NCBI GenBank assembly: GCA_018333955.1
Contig: JAGXSD010000012.1
Coordinates: 1-32,092, forward strand
From: Erysipelotrichia bacterium
Lineage (GTDB): Bacteria; Bacillota_I; Bacilli_A; Erysipelotrichales; Erysipelotrichaceae
Direction of reading: 5' to 3'
Length of the DNA stretch: 32,092 nucleotides
The notes beneath the pieces are model-generated. The model saw nothing but the letters and a program-made list of their open reading frames with translations, searched no databases and was not told the DNA's origin. The translations under genes and the position numbers were made by a program. This document shows positions 15,555 through 22,736 of this stretch, piece after piece (the first letter of the stretch is position 1; every line of letters begins with the position of its first letter).

Positions 15555-16823
15555 ATGAAAATACACGAGTTCTCATCATGGATTAACTTAAAAGAAACAC
15601 AACATCGACTCAGTGAGTTATATCCTTCTATTACGGAAGCACAAAAGCGTATGTCAAAAAGTCTGAATTCATTTACCTCGTATTTTCCTAATCACGATGA
15701 AATCGAACTTTTTAGTTCAAGTGGAAGAGTTGAACTAATCGGAAACCATACAGACCATCAAGGTGGTTTAGTTTTAAGTTGTGCTATTCATCTTGATACT
15801 TTAGCCATAGTTAGTCACAACCATGACCATGTCATCCAATGTATTTCAGATGGATATGAACCAATTTCAATACGTTGTGATGATTTAGCATATAGACCTA
15901 GTGAGCAACATACTACTCAAGCTTTACTCAGAGGTTGTTTAGCATTATTCTCACAACATTTTCCTATCCAAGGATTAGACATCTCTGTTGATTCTATTAT
16001 TCCTATCGGATCAGGATTATCTTCATCTGCGTCTTTTGAATGTTTAATACTTTCAATCCTTAATGTATATTTTGGGAATTCTAGCCTAACACCTATGCAA
16101 ATCGCGAAAATGGCCCAAAAAGTTGAGAACGTGTATTTTGGAAAACCAAGTGGATTATTGGATCAACTATGCATAACCCATGGCGGAGTAAATCTGTTGG
16201 ATTTTAGACTTGATACACCCTCGGTTACTCCAATACCGAACAATACATTGTTTGATGACTACGATTTGTGCATTGTGAAAACTAGTGATAACCATTCAGA
16301 CTTATCAAAGGCATATCAATCAATTGTGAATGATTATCAAGATATCGCACATTATTATCATCAAAAACGATTAGTCGATGTTGATGAATCCGTGTTTTAT
16401 TCAGATTTGTTCAAATTACAACAATATTTTCCATCTCAAACACTTCTTAGAGCTCATCATTTCTTTAGTGAGCAAAAACGCGTTATTAAAGCTTACGATG
16501 CATTACTTATCAATGATTTTCATTCGTTTCTTAAACAGGTGAATCATTCCGGTCATTCTTCTTTTGAATATCTCAACAATGTCTTACATCCGATGAGTAA
16601 ACATCATAATATAGCATTAGGACTTGCGTTGACTCAACAATATTTAAACGAGTTAGGTGCTTCTCGAGTGCATGGAGGTGGCTTCGCAGGATCATTTCTT
16701 GTCATTACTCCAAAATCAAACAGTGATTATCTTGATTATTTGTTAAGAAGCACACTCGGTGCAGAGAATTACATGAAATGCAAGATCAGATCTACAGGTG
16801 TAAAGTGGTTATCTCATAAATAA
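15555..16823 (+). CDS. galK: Galactokinase (GHMP kinase family)
   Basis: 422 residues. It phosphorylates galactose to galactose 1-phosphate in the cytoplasm. The galactokinase signature is GRVELIGNHTDHQGG (57-71). Note Asn in place of the usual Glu of the GEHTDY form, a variant typical of galactokinases from anaerobic Bacillota (from memory). The ATP loop is IPIGSGLSSSAS (149-160), the catalytic Asp is Asp203 in KPSGLLDQL, and motif 3 is RVHGGGFAGS near 374. It starts after AGGGGATCAAT and ends at a bidirectional terminator. It is divergent from the TetR/GH36 operon and completes alpha-galactoside use. galE and galT are not in the window. Confidence 0.94.
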   Translation: MKIHEFSSWINLKETQHRLSELYPSITEAQKRMSKSLNSFTSYFPNHDEIELFSSSGRVELIGNHTDHQGGLVLSCAIHLDTLAIVSHNHDHVIQCISDGYEPISIRCDDLAYRPSEQHTTQALLRGCLALFSQHFPIQGLDISVDSIIPIGSGLSSSASFECLILSILNVYFGNSSLTPMQIAKMAQKVENVYFGKPSGLLDQLCITHGGVNLLDFRLDTPSVTPIPNNTLFDDYDLCIVKTSDNHSDLSKAYQSIVNDYQDIAHYYHQKRLVDVDESVFYSDLFKLQQYFPSQTLLRAHHFFSEQKRVIKAYDALLINDFHSFLKQVNHSGHSSFEYLNNVLHPMSKHHNIALGLALTQQYLNELGASRVHGGGFAGSFLVITPKSNSDYLDYLLRSTLGAENYMKCKIRSTGVKWLSHK

Positions 16824-16843
16824 AAATGCCGAATTGGCATTTT
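16823..16843. terminator. Bidirectional terminator between galK and the poly-Asp gene
   Basis: Perfect 8-bp stem, AAAATGCC and GGCATTTT with a 5-nt loop. It begins at the last base of galK and touches the stop codon of the convergent gene, with A and T runs on both sides. Confidence 0.85.
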
Positions 16844-17297
16844 AATCATCATCGTCATCATCATCGTCATCATCATCATCATCGTCATCATCATCGTCAT
16901 CATCATCATCGTCATCATCATCGACTCTTTTTTGATATTCAGGGAAAACGTTACGAATACGTCGACGTAATACCACTAATCGATAAGCATCCACTTCAAT
17001 CACATGAACCTGATTATTTATCGAAACACTCACTTCATATACTAAAGGTTGTTGATTCAATCTTAAATTCACATGCTCGATTCGATCAACATCGAATTCT
17101 TGATTAATGAAATCAATCAAAACATCAAAAGTAATGATTTTTGGCTCACGTATTGAATTCACTTCATCCTCATCAAGAAGTTCAACTTGTGTAGGCAATG
17201 TTGCATTAAAGCTCGCAATTAAAACTGTATCAAGCACCATAAAAAGAGATACCATTAGTACTAAAATCAAAACTAAGTTCATAACTCTAGTCTTCAT
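16842..17297 (-). CDS. Membrane-anchored or secreted PepSY-like protein with a 26-Asp tail
   Basis: 151 residues. Residues 1-30 form a signal peptide or membrane anchor (MKTRVMNLVLILVLMVSLFM, then an Ala/Ser stretch). Residues 53-115 look like a single PepSY unit: a helix (FDVLIDFINQEF) followed by strands (PLVYEVSVSI, VHVIEVDAYR). A basic stretch RRRIRNV precedes the tail, which is nothing but 26 Asp from residue 126 to the end. PepSY domains are found in peptidase inhibitors and envelope-signalling proteins. Outside the cell the tail could bind Ca2+ or other cations, or basic peptides (inference). The start overlaps the AraC-type gene end by 11 nt, so the two are co-expressed. Confidence 0.85.
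   Translation of the reverse strand: MKTRVMNLVLILVLMVSLFMVLDTVLIASFNATLPTQVELLDEDEVNSIREPKIITFDVLIDFINQEFDVDRIEHVNLRLNQQPLVYEVSVSINNQVHVIEVDAYRLVVLRRRIRNVFPEYQKRVDDDDDDDDDDDDDDDDDDDDDDDDDD
16845..16922 (-). repeat. Trinucleotide tract encoding 26 aspartates
   Basis: Seventy-eight bases of GAT/GAC on the minus strand: 26 consecutive Asp codons, 21 GAT and 5 GAC, with the GAC codons scattered at spacings of 3 to 5 GAT. The tract ends directly at the stop codon. Slippage would change tail length without shifting the frame. Confidence 0.98.
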
Positions 17298-19038
17298 TGT
17301 GCTTCTCCTTGATTAATGTACGATATGATTCAACTGTCATATTGACACGTTGTTTAAATTGAGTATAGAAATATCGAGGTTCATTATATCCTACTGCCTC
17401 ACTAATCTCCTTCCCACTCATGGAAGTAGTTTCTATTAGCTCCTTTGCTTTATTGATTCGCATGGAGATAAGGTACTCATTCATAGCATTACCGTGAGTT
17501 TCCTTAAATACTTGTCTAATATACCCTAGTGAAAATCCACAAGCATCAGCTAATGCCTCAAAAGTGAAAGAAGAAGAATATCCATGATTTGACAGATAGT
17601 TCATTACTTCATTCATTAATATAGTTTTTGATGTTAAGTATTCACTTTGATAAATGTCTGAGTAATACACAATGTTTTGCTTATCTAAAGTATCCGCATA
17701 TTGTGCAGCAGCTAGTGCACTTCGATAAGATGCTCTTAATCCTTCAATCGATAAACAAAGATCACTAACACCTAATTTGGCACTTTGAATTTTTTCAAGT
17801 TGATTTAAATCTTGATCACGAAATACATAAGCAAATACTCCCTCTGACATTTTAATCCAACCATTGATCACTTTATTTTGTTGCGAAATAAGAGCAACCA
17901 CAACTCTAAGAGGAAACGTTATGAATGAAACATCAATATGAGGTTCAATCAACGATGAAGAAAACAGTGATTTTAATTGAGTGGATTGTTGAGTTAAATT
18001 TAAATCTACGAATGCTGATTCTATGAGTTCAAATTCATCTTTAGCATCATGATAATCTTGCTTTACAAATTGATGAACCATTGATTGAATTGGAGCATAA
18101 AAGCGTTGTGATAAAACATATGAAACGATTAAATTAATCAACACAAACACCATAAACAAGGCAATTATTATTCTATTTGCTGAGATAATGGTTGATTGAA
18201 TGACTTCATATGGAGTTACGTGGAAAAAGATTAGATTATAATTCTTCATTTTCGAATACACCATAAGTGATTGAGAATTATCAAACTGATTTAACACGAA
18301 TTTAGACTTTGCATCAATTTCAAGTGGATTTGAATAACTTAAGGAAGAAGGAAATGATTGGCCTAGCCACTGTTGTGCACTATCGGCGATGACCACATTA
18401 TCTTCATTAATTATTAGAATTTCATAATTTGAATTAGGTGCTGTAAATAATGAAGACAAAACATCATCATTCAAATGAATAATCATCAATCTATCCAGAA
18501 CCCCAACATCATCATAAGATGCAAGTGTTAACGCAAGCACATATGCTTGATTAATTTTTTGATGATGAAATAAGCGTGTTGGGTTTAATTGAAATGAGGA
18601 GAGTGTTTGATTTAAAGAGACTGTAAGTTCATTCTCAGCTAAATTTGTCAATAACCCACTCGCATTATTTGAATACACAACACTTCCTTCTGAGAGATTA
18701 TAATACAATATTGCATCAACCAATGGATCGGCTAAAGCAGTTTGAGAAAGAAATGTTGTTAGGTTACTAACACTAGTGGAATCAGCTATTGTGAATTGTT
18801 GAATAACAGCTTGTTCATTAAATAAAAACACATATTCTGAAATCAAATCATCCAATAATGTTTGTGTTCCTTGTGTTGCCACATTCAATGACTGTGTAGC
18901 ATTTTCGACACTTTGATCCACAAGAAAACGAGCCATAAGATGCGAAGTGAGTACTGATAGAATTCCTGTTAGGATAATCCCACTTAATCCAAAGGCGATG
19001 ATCATGTTTTTCTGTACACGACGTTGACGCTGAATCAT
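17287..19038 (-). CDS. Membrane-anchored AraC-family regulator with extracytoplasmic sensor
   Basis: 583 residues from ATG at 19038. Segment 1 (about 12-34) and segment 2 (about 288-310) bracket a roughly 250-residue extracellular region that resembles Cache/YesN-type sensors. The cytoplasmic part ends in a two-motif AraC helix-turn-helix (478-583: FEALADACGFSLGYIRQVF, then GKEISEAVGYNEPRYFYTQF). There is no receiver or kinase domain, so it senses and binds DNA in one chain. I rejected the longer reading from 19092 because it runs through the terminator palindrome. Neighbours on both sides are secreted PepSY proteins, so their abundance or ligand may be its signal (inference). Confidence 0.9.
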   Translation of the reverse strand: MIQRQRRVQKNMIIAFGLSGIILTGILSVLTSHLMARFLVDQSVENATQSLNVATQGTQTLLDDLISEYVFLFNEQAVIQQFTIADSTSVSNLTTFLSQTALADPLVDAILYYNLSEGSVVYSNNASGLLTNLAENELTVSLNQTLSSFQLNPTRLFHHQKINQAYVLALTLASYDDVGVLDRLMIIHLNDDVLSSLFTAPNSNYEILIINEDNVVIADSAQQWLGQSFPSSLSYSNPLEIDAKSKFVLNQFDNSQSLMVYSKMKNYNLIFFHVTPYEVIQSTIISANRIIIALFMVFVLINLIVSYVLSQRFYAPIQSMVHQFVKQDYHDAKDEFELIESAFVDLNLTQQSTQLKSLFSSSLIEPHIDVSFITFPLRVVVALISQQNKVINGWIKMSEGVFAYVFRDQDLNQLEKIQSAKLGVSDLCLSIEGLRASYRSALAAAQYADTLDKQNIVYYSDIYQSEYLTSKTILMNEVMNYLSNHGYSSSFTFEALADACGFSLGYIRQVFKETHGNAMNEYLISMRINKAKELIETTSMSGKEISEAVGYNEPRYFYTQFKQRVNMTVESYRTLIKEKHNED

Positions 19039-19044
19039 AGTTTC

Positions 19045-19050
19045 ATTATA
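19045..19050 (-). promoter_or_regulatory. -10 box of a possibly leaderless AraC-gene transcript
   Basis: A perfect TATAAT ends 6 nt before the ATG at 19038, placing the predicted transcription start on the start codon itself. No good ribosome site is present and the -35 is poor. Confidence 0.35.
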
Positions 19051-19062
19051 CCTTATATTTTT

Positions 19063-19090
19063 TAAAAGAGGGTGGGCATGCATGCCCACC
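19063..19090 (-). terminator. Palindromic terminator after the four-PepSY gene
   Basis: GGTGGGCATG and CATGCCCACC form a perfect 20-bp palindrome starting 8 nt after the PepSY gene stop. CTCTTTT follows on the minus strand, so the U tract is modest. It probably separates, or partly attenuates, the downstream AraC-type gene. Confidence 0.65.
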
Positions 19091-19097
19091 ATATTGA

Positions 19098-20093
19098 TTA
19101 ATCATCGATTTCAAATTCTAAGATAGTTCCATCTATTCCATCAATTTCAAACTCATACTCAATATCATCAGACTTAAACTCAATATCATAATATGGATGA
19201 CCATCATCATAATCTAATTCTAGTTTTATCAGTACTGGGGCATCTCCAATACGAATACGGGCAATCTCGATAGCACGTTCTTTTGAGATCATAACGATTA
19301 ATTTGACATTTGAACTACTGTCATTTGAATCCATACTAGAGTCATCTTGACTTACTTGTGAACTAGAACCAGAGACTAAATCTATTATATCCCAGTCCTT
19401 GATTTGACCCGTAACAGCATCCACTTCTGCTTTGATTTTAGAATCCACTGATGAAAGAGTGACGTAATATTCTTGATCATCATTATCAAGCTCAACACTA
19501 ATGACAACGTAAGAAGTTCCAGCACGTTCTAATACAATACGTTTTACTTCATCAATAGAAATAAGATTCGTAACTTGACTCACTAAACCTTCTGCTTCCC
19601 ATTTGATAATTTCACCAGTTTTTGCATCAATCTCTACTTCAATCTTAAATCCTTCAGAAAGTAACGTAATCTCATATTCTACATCATCGTCATCATCATC
19701 CAGCTTAATTTCAATGAGAGAAAATCCTTCTCCTGCTCGATTAAGAGCAATGGCTTTCGCCTCTTCAACTGAGATCAGATCTCCATGTCGAATCCATGTA
19801 ACATCCCAATCATCCACAACTCCAGTAATAGCATTAACATCCACTTCGACTGACTTCTCATTATTAACTAAAATAATCTCATACTCACGATCATCATCGT
19901 CTAATTTAACACTTACTAATTCAAACACTTCATCGGTATAATTCATCGCAGCATCAATGGCCTCAGCCTCAGTTATGAACGAAGTGTTAATACTTGTTGT
20001 AAAGATTGGTGAGTTTGCTAGAGCAGGGACTAAAGTTAATCCTACAAATAACCCAGCAAGTATATACATACTATTTCTTATCCATTGTTTCAT
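19098..20093 (-). CDS. Secreted four-repeat PepSY protein with Asp clusters
   Basis: 331 residues from ATG at 20093, chosen for its AAAGGAGG site 6 nt upstream. The signal peptide ends near ALA-N (residue 27). Four PepSY-like repeats lie at about 40-96, 106-164, 178-234 and 268-331, each with the helix-strand-strand-strand order and a D-x-x-TG turn (AITG, AKTG, AVTG, GIDG). In every repeat the first hairpin carries an acidic run (KLDDDDRE, KLDDDDDD, ELDNDDQE, ELDYDDGH). A Ser/Asp-rich linker (241-262) separates repeats 3 and 4. No anchor is seen, so it is exported. The regular acidic loops suggest cation binding (inference). A hairpin follows, then the AraC-type regulator. Confidence 0.88.
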   Translation of the reverse strand: MKQWIRNSMYILAGLFVGLTLVPALANSPIFTTSINTSFITEAEAIDAAMNYTDEVFELVSVKLDDDDREYEIILVNNEKSVEVDVNAITGVVDDWDVTWIRHGDLISVEEAKAIALNRAGEGFSLIEIKLDDDDDDVEYEITLLSEGFKIEVEIDAKTGEIIKWEAEGLVSQVTNLISIDEVKRIVLERAGTSYVVISVELDNDDQEYYVTLSSVDSKIKAEVDAVTGQIKDWDIIDLVSGSSSQVSQDDSSMDSNDSSSNVKLIVMISKERAIEIARIRIGDAPVLIKLELDYDDGHPYYDIEFKSDDIEYEFEIDGIDGTILEFEIDD

Positions 20094-20155
20094 ATTGACC
20101 TCCTTTGGATGAATCAATCATATTTAATTCCAGCTTTTCCAACAATACAAATGGC

Positions 20156-20209
20156 ACATGTATAAGTTTTATTCATATTTTATACATGTTTGAAATTTAA
20201 TGTTTGAAA
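20156..20209. promoter_or_regulatory. Long inverted repeat and direct repeat upstream of the PepSY gene
   Basis: ACATGTATAA (20156-20165) and TTATACATGT (20180-20189) are perfect 10-bp arms 14 bp apart. Overlapping the right arm, ATGTTTGAAA is repeated directly at 20186-20195 and 20200-20209. These lie between divergent genes, upstream of the PepSY start. They are candidate sites for the membrane AraC-type regulator; that link is inference. Confidence 0.5.
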
Positions 20210-20222
20210 AATAAAGTTATAT

Positions 20223-20243
20223 AATTATTGTTTTACAATAATT
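20223..20243. promoter_or_regulatory. Palindromic operator 1 of the membrane protein/XRE/lipoprotein operon
   Basis: Perfect 21-bp palindrome with arms AATTATTGT and ACAATAATT around TTT. It covers the predicted -35 box. Its partner with identical arms is at 20265-20285, 42 bp away centre to centre. Confidence 0.7.
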
Positions 20244-20256
20244 TATAGTGTATGAT
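20228..20256 (+). promoter_or_regulatory. Promoter of the membrane protein/XRE/lipoprotein operon
   Basis: TTGTTT (20228-20233), 17-bp spacer, TATGAT (20251-20256). The -35 lies inside operator 1, and operator 2 falls at and after the expected start point. Confidence 0.5.
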
Positions 20257-20264
20257 TAATTCAT

Positions 20265-20285
20265 AATTATTGTAAAACAATAATT
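20265..20285. promoter_or_regulatory. Palindromic operator 2 of the membrane protein/XRE/lipoprotein operon
   Basis: Perfect 21-bp palindrome with the same arms as operator 1 and AAA in the centre. It runs up to the TTGGAGG ribosome site of the first gene, so a bound protein would block transcription just past the start point. Confidence 0.7.
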
Positions 20286-20294
20286 GGAGGCAAT

Positions 20295-21218
20295 ATGATA
20301 CGACACTTCAAAATAATTGTATTTGGACTTATCTTATTAGGCTTAGGAGTTTTATTCTTCGATGCACCCCCAATGAACACTCTTTTAGTATCTATTATCA
20401 GCTTTCCATTGACTATTTTGATTAAACTACTTCGTTTCTTATCACTTTCAAATCCAATATTGAATATCGTTGCTTGGCTTATTTTCATCATTATTGGGCT
20501 TATCCCCCCATTGATTTATTTTCTTTTTGTACCAAAGCAAAAAAGAATCTATAATCTGATGCTTTCTTTCCTATTTAGCTTATTTTTCTATGGAAGTGTG
20601 TACGGTGTACTGAATTACTCATTTGTGAAACCGATGATGCCCTATGAAAATATTGAACCTGTTTTACTATTCTCCATGAGCATCATTCTTATCAGTTTAA
20701 TTCTAGTAAACTTACTTATTTCTAATCTCCATCATTTCGTAAACTCTAACAGTAGTTTTAAACTACTCCAACTGATTTTACTTATAAGTAGTTTTGTGAT
20801 GGCATTAACACTTTTCCTTCCCTATGCTTCTTTATTCAAAAATTGGGATGGTTCATTGGATCATTTCATGCAGTTTTATCATCTTGTCTTTAACTCCTGG
20901 TTAACTCTACTTCTAATATTCATATTTAAAAGAATCATTGATCTCATAGATGTGATAAAGATTAAAACTTTCTCTAATGAATGTATCCCTTATCTAAAAA
21001 CCCTACAATCAAGTTCATTAATGTTATTTTTCTCATCATTAGGTGGTCCTCTCTTTTTTGGAATAGTAAGTTTTAGTTTGTATCAATCTCTCAATCATGT
21101 GAATATTTCAATTCAGTTTCCTTGGTTTGAAATGATTCTGGCCATTTTAGTCATCACCTTATCGACTGTTTTAACTGCAGGCGTTGAAACGACTCAAGAG
21201 AATGAAGGATTTATCTAA
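20295..21218 (+). CDS. Polytopic membrane protein of unknown function
   Basis: 307 residues with about eight hydrophobic segments and short loops; few charged residues. It starts after TTGGAGGCAAT. I do not recognise a family with confidence. The gene order, a multi-pass protein followed at once by a small XRE regulator, recalls DUF2975/YozG pairs of Bacillota, but this protein is longer than typical DUF2975. The last base of its TAA is the first base of the next ATG (TAATG), so the XRE gene is translationally coupled. Together with the lipoprotein this looks like a membrane-sensing unit controlled by its own repressor (inference). Confidence 0.8.
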   Translation: MIRHFKIIVFGLILLGLGVLFFDAPPMNTLLVSIISFPLTILIKLLRFLSLSNPILNIVAWLIFIIIGLIPPLIYFLFVPKQKRIYNLMLSFLFSLFFYGSVYGVLNYSFVKPMMPYENIEPVLLFSMSIILISLILVNLLISNLHHFVNSNSSFKLLQLILLISSFVMALTLFLPYASLFKNWDGSLDHFMQFYHLVFNSWLTLLLIFIFKRIIDLIDVIKIKTFSNECIPYLKTLQSSSLMLFFSSLGGPLFFGIVSFSLYQSLNHVNISIQFPWFEMILAILVITLSTVLTAGVETTQENEGFI

Positions 21219-21451
21219 TGGGGATTAAAGTTAATCTAGATGATCAACTTAAAACTGCTGGGATGAGTAGCAAACAGTTATGTGAGAAGGTTGGCATAAC
21301 CGAAGCTAATATGTCGCTTTTAAGAACTGGTCAAGTTAAAGGGATTCGCTTTGCGACACTCAATAAAATATGCTTTTACCTAAATTGTCAAGTCGGTGAC
21401 TTACTAAGATTTGATGGAGAACTCAACGAGGAAAATGATGATGAAAACTAA
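21218..21451 (+). CDS. Small XRE/Cro-type repressor (YozG-like)
   Basis: 77 residues, nearly all one helix-turn-helix: DDQLKTAGMSSKQLCEKVGITEANMSLLRTG, then RFATLNKICFYLNCQVGDLL, ending in an acidic tail. This is the single-domain Cro/C1 layout of YozG-like regulators, usually partnered with a membrane protein. It begins on the last base of the upstream stop and ends inside the first codons of the lipoprotein gene. The two identical palindromes at the operon promoter are the obvious candidate binding sites, which would make the operon self-regulated. Binding is inferred, not shown. Confidence 0.88.
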   Translation: MGIKVNLDDQLKTAGMSSKQLCEKVGITEANMSLLRTGQVKGIRFATLNKICFYLNCQVGDLLRFDGELNEENDDEN

Positions 21452-22253
21452 ACTATTAACACTAATCTTTCTACTAATGAGCTTAAGTGGTTGTGCACTT
21501 GCGAAGGCAGAAGTTCCAACCGTGGATCAAGACAACGAATCAACCCCAATAGGAATCTATATATTTATTAAGCAAGATTTCTTTTCTAATGAAGTCCCAT
21601 TTGATATCGATGATCCAAAACAAACATTCTTTATTCAAGAAGAAAAACTCGGTGAAAACAATGAGACTTATAATCATTCACGATCATCTGGACAGTTTTT
21701 TGAGTCACATACTCATATTCAGGTGAGTGATGTAGAGGATAAAACGGTGTTTACTGCTTCACTCCCTGTTTTTTCAGATAATCCACAATTTTTCAGATTG
21801 AATATCATTTATAAAGACAATCAGAATCAATATGTTACTCAACCTGGTAATTTGTACTTTATGGAATATGGCGGAGGTTTCAAATTCGAACATTCGACAA
21901 CAGAAACAATCAACGGTGTTTCAAAAAAGAAAACTATCGTATTTGATATCACCTTAAAGCCATTTGATCCCCTAGAGACTTTACAACTCATCATGATGGA
22001 TGAAAACTATGAAATCATTGACACAGTCGTTGTTAGTGATCAATTCAACATCGAAATTCAAGATCATATACGCTACGTTTTAATTGAAGAAACACGACTC
22101 AACATTGAACAAGAAAGAGTGAAGACATTAACCATGGTTGATGCCAAGACAATAAAAACCAATCAACCCTATTTTCAATCAATCATTACTTCTTCAAAGC
22201 ATCCACAAGGTTATGTTATCGGATTAAGCCTCTTTAAAGATGATAGTAACTAG
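21441..22253 (+). CDS. Putative lipoprotein of unknown function
   Basis: 270 residues from the ATG at 21441. Three ATGs in a row (21435, 21438, 21441) follow a GAGGA site, so the start is uncertain by one or two codons. The signal peptide MKTKLLTLIFLLMSLSGC has a clear lipobox (LSGC), with lipidated Cys18. The mature part is hydrophilic and beta-rich with no family I know. It overlaps the XRE gene by 11 nt and is the third gene of the operon. Expected location is the outer face of the membrane. It may act with the polytopic protein (inference). Confidence 0.82.
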   Translation: MKTKLLTLIFLLMSLSGCALAKAEVPTVDQDNESTPIGIYIFIKQDFFSNEVPFDIDDPKQTFFIQEEKLGENNETYNHSRSSGQFFESHTHIQVSDVEDKTVFTASLPVFSDNPQFFRLNIIYKDNQNQYVTQPGNLYFMEYGGGFKFEHSTTETINGVSKKKTIVFDITLKPFDPLETLQLIMMDENYEIIDTVVVSDQFNIEIQDHIRYVLIEETRLNIEQERVKTLTMVDAKTIKTNQPYFQSIITSSKHPQGYVIGLSLFKDDSN

Positions 22254-22277
22254 TAGTCATTAATTGATTCAATGATA

Positions 22278-22327
22278 AAACCCTCGATCATTTGCATGTG
22301 GATCATACACTACATTATCGAGGGTTT
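22278..22327 (+). terminator. Long-loop hairpin after the lipoprotein gene
   Basis: AAACCCTCGAT (22278-22288) and ATCGAGGGTTT (22317-22327) pair perfectly over 11 bp with a 28-nt loop; TATTGTTT follows. It lies 24 nt after the lipoprotein stop and before a convergent gene. The large loop is unusual for a simple terminator. Confidence 0.5.
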
Positions 22328-22345
22328 ATTGTTTGCGGCAAATGC

Positions 22346-22624
22346 TTAGTCTTTGCACGGTCCATCAGTTAATCCATAACTAGAACAATGATATTTTCTT
22401 ATTAACTCATACTTAGTGAATTGTATATTTATATTGGAGAAGACACTAAACTCACCTTTAAATAAATATAGAAACGCAAATCTTCGATACCTTCTTATCA
22501 TGTCTTTGATTTGATCTGGAGTAGGATGACGCTCATCAAGTAAAACAAAATACTGAAAATCAATTCGATTCAAATCAGCTGGAGGTTCCTTCTGATTTGA
22601 TAAAACCATAAAATAGCGCTTCAT
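22346..22624 (-). CDS. Small hypothetical protein
   Basis: 92 residues from the ATG at 22624; a GTG one codon earlier is less likely because AAAGGAG is best spaced from the ATG. No signal peptide, no membrane segment and no family recognised. The protein is basic and aromatic-rich in the middle (RRYRRFAFLYLFKGEFSVF) with two Cys near the end (KYHCSSYG, GPCKD). It is transcribed alone, convergent with the lipoprotein operon. The strong ribosome site and separate position support a real gene, but its role is unknown. Confidence 0.65.
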   Translation of the reverse strand: MKRYFMVLSNQKEPPADLNRIDFQYFVLLDERHPTPDQIKDMIRRYRRFAFLYLFKGEFSVFSNINIQFTKYELIRKYHCSSYGLTDGPCKD

Positions 22625-22710
22625 CACTATCTCCTTTCTTATATTCTTATCTTATCACTATATAAGTGGACTTGATATAGTCAAGCATTAAATCATTAAT
22701 CTTTAAACTA

Positions 22711-22736
22711 AAAGTGTCTTCTTAAGAAGACACTTT
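22711..22736 (-). terminator. Terminator overlapping the glycerate kinase stop codon
   Basis: AAAGTGTCTTCTT and AAGAAGACACTTT form a perfect 26-bp palindrome, and the stop codon (22722-22724) lies at its centre. TTTTAGTTT follows on the minus strand. Confidence 0.75.

Noticed and set aside
16845-16922. CRISPR or minisatellite array
   Set aside because: The repeat is a codon-level trinucleotide tract inside a reading frame, with no spacers.
16826-17107. Plus-strand reading frame with a long His/Arg-rich start
   Set aside because: It is the antisense of the poly-Asp tract of a convincing minus-strand gene, starts within the galK terminator and has no ribosome site.
19039-19092. N-terminal extension of the AraC-type regulator
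   Set aside because: The extra codons are read through the perfect GGTGGGCATG palindrome and terminator region; the sensor begins naturally at the ATG at 19038.
19603-19941. Plus-strand Ser-rich reading frame inside the PepSY gene
   Set aside because: It is the complement of repeated Asp/Glu codons; no ribosome site and no protein-like pattern.
22278-22327. Riboswitch or small RNA between the lipoprotein gene and the hypothetical gene
   Set aside because: Only one 11-bp stem with a long, apparently unstructured loop is visible; no known RNA family pattern. I kept it as a possible terminator.
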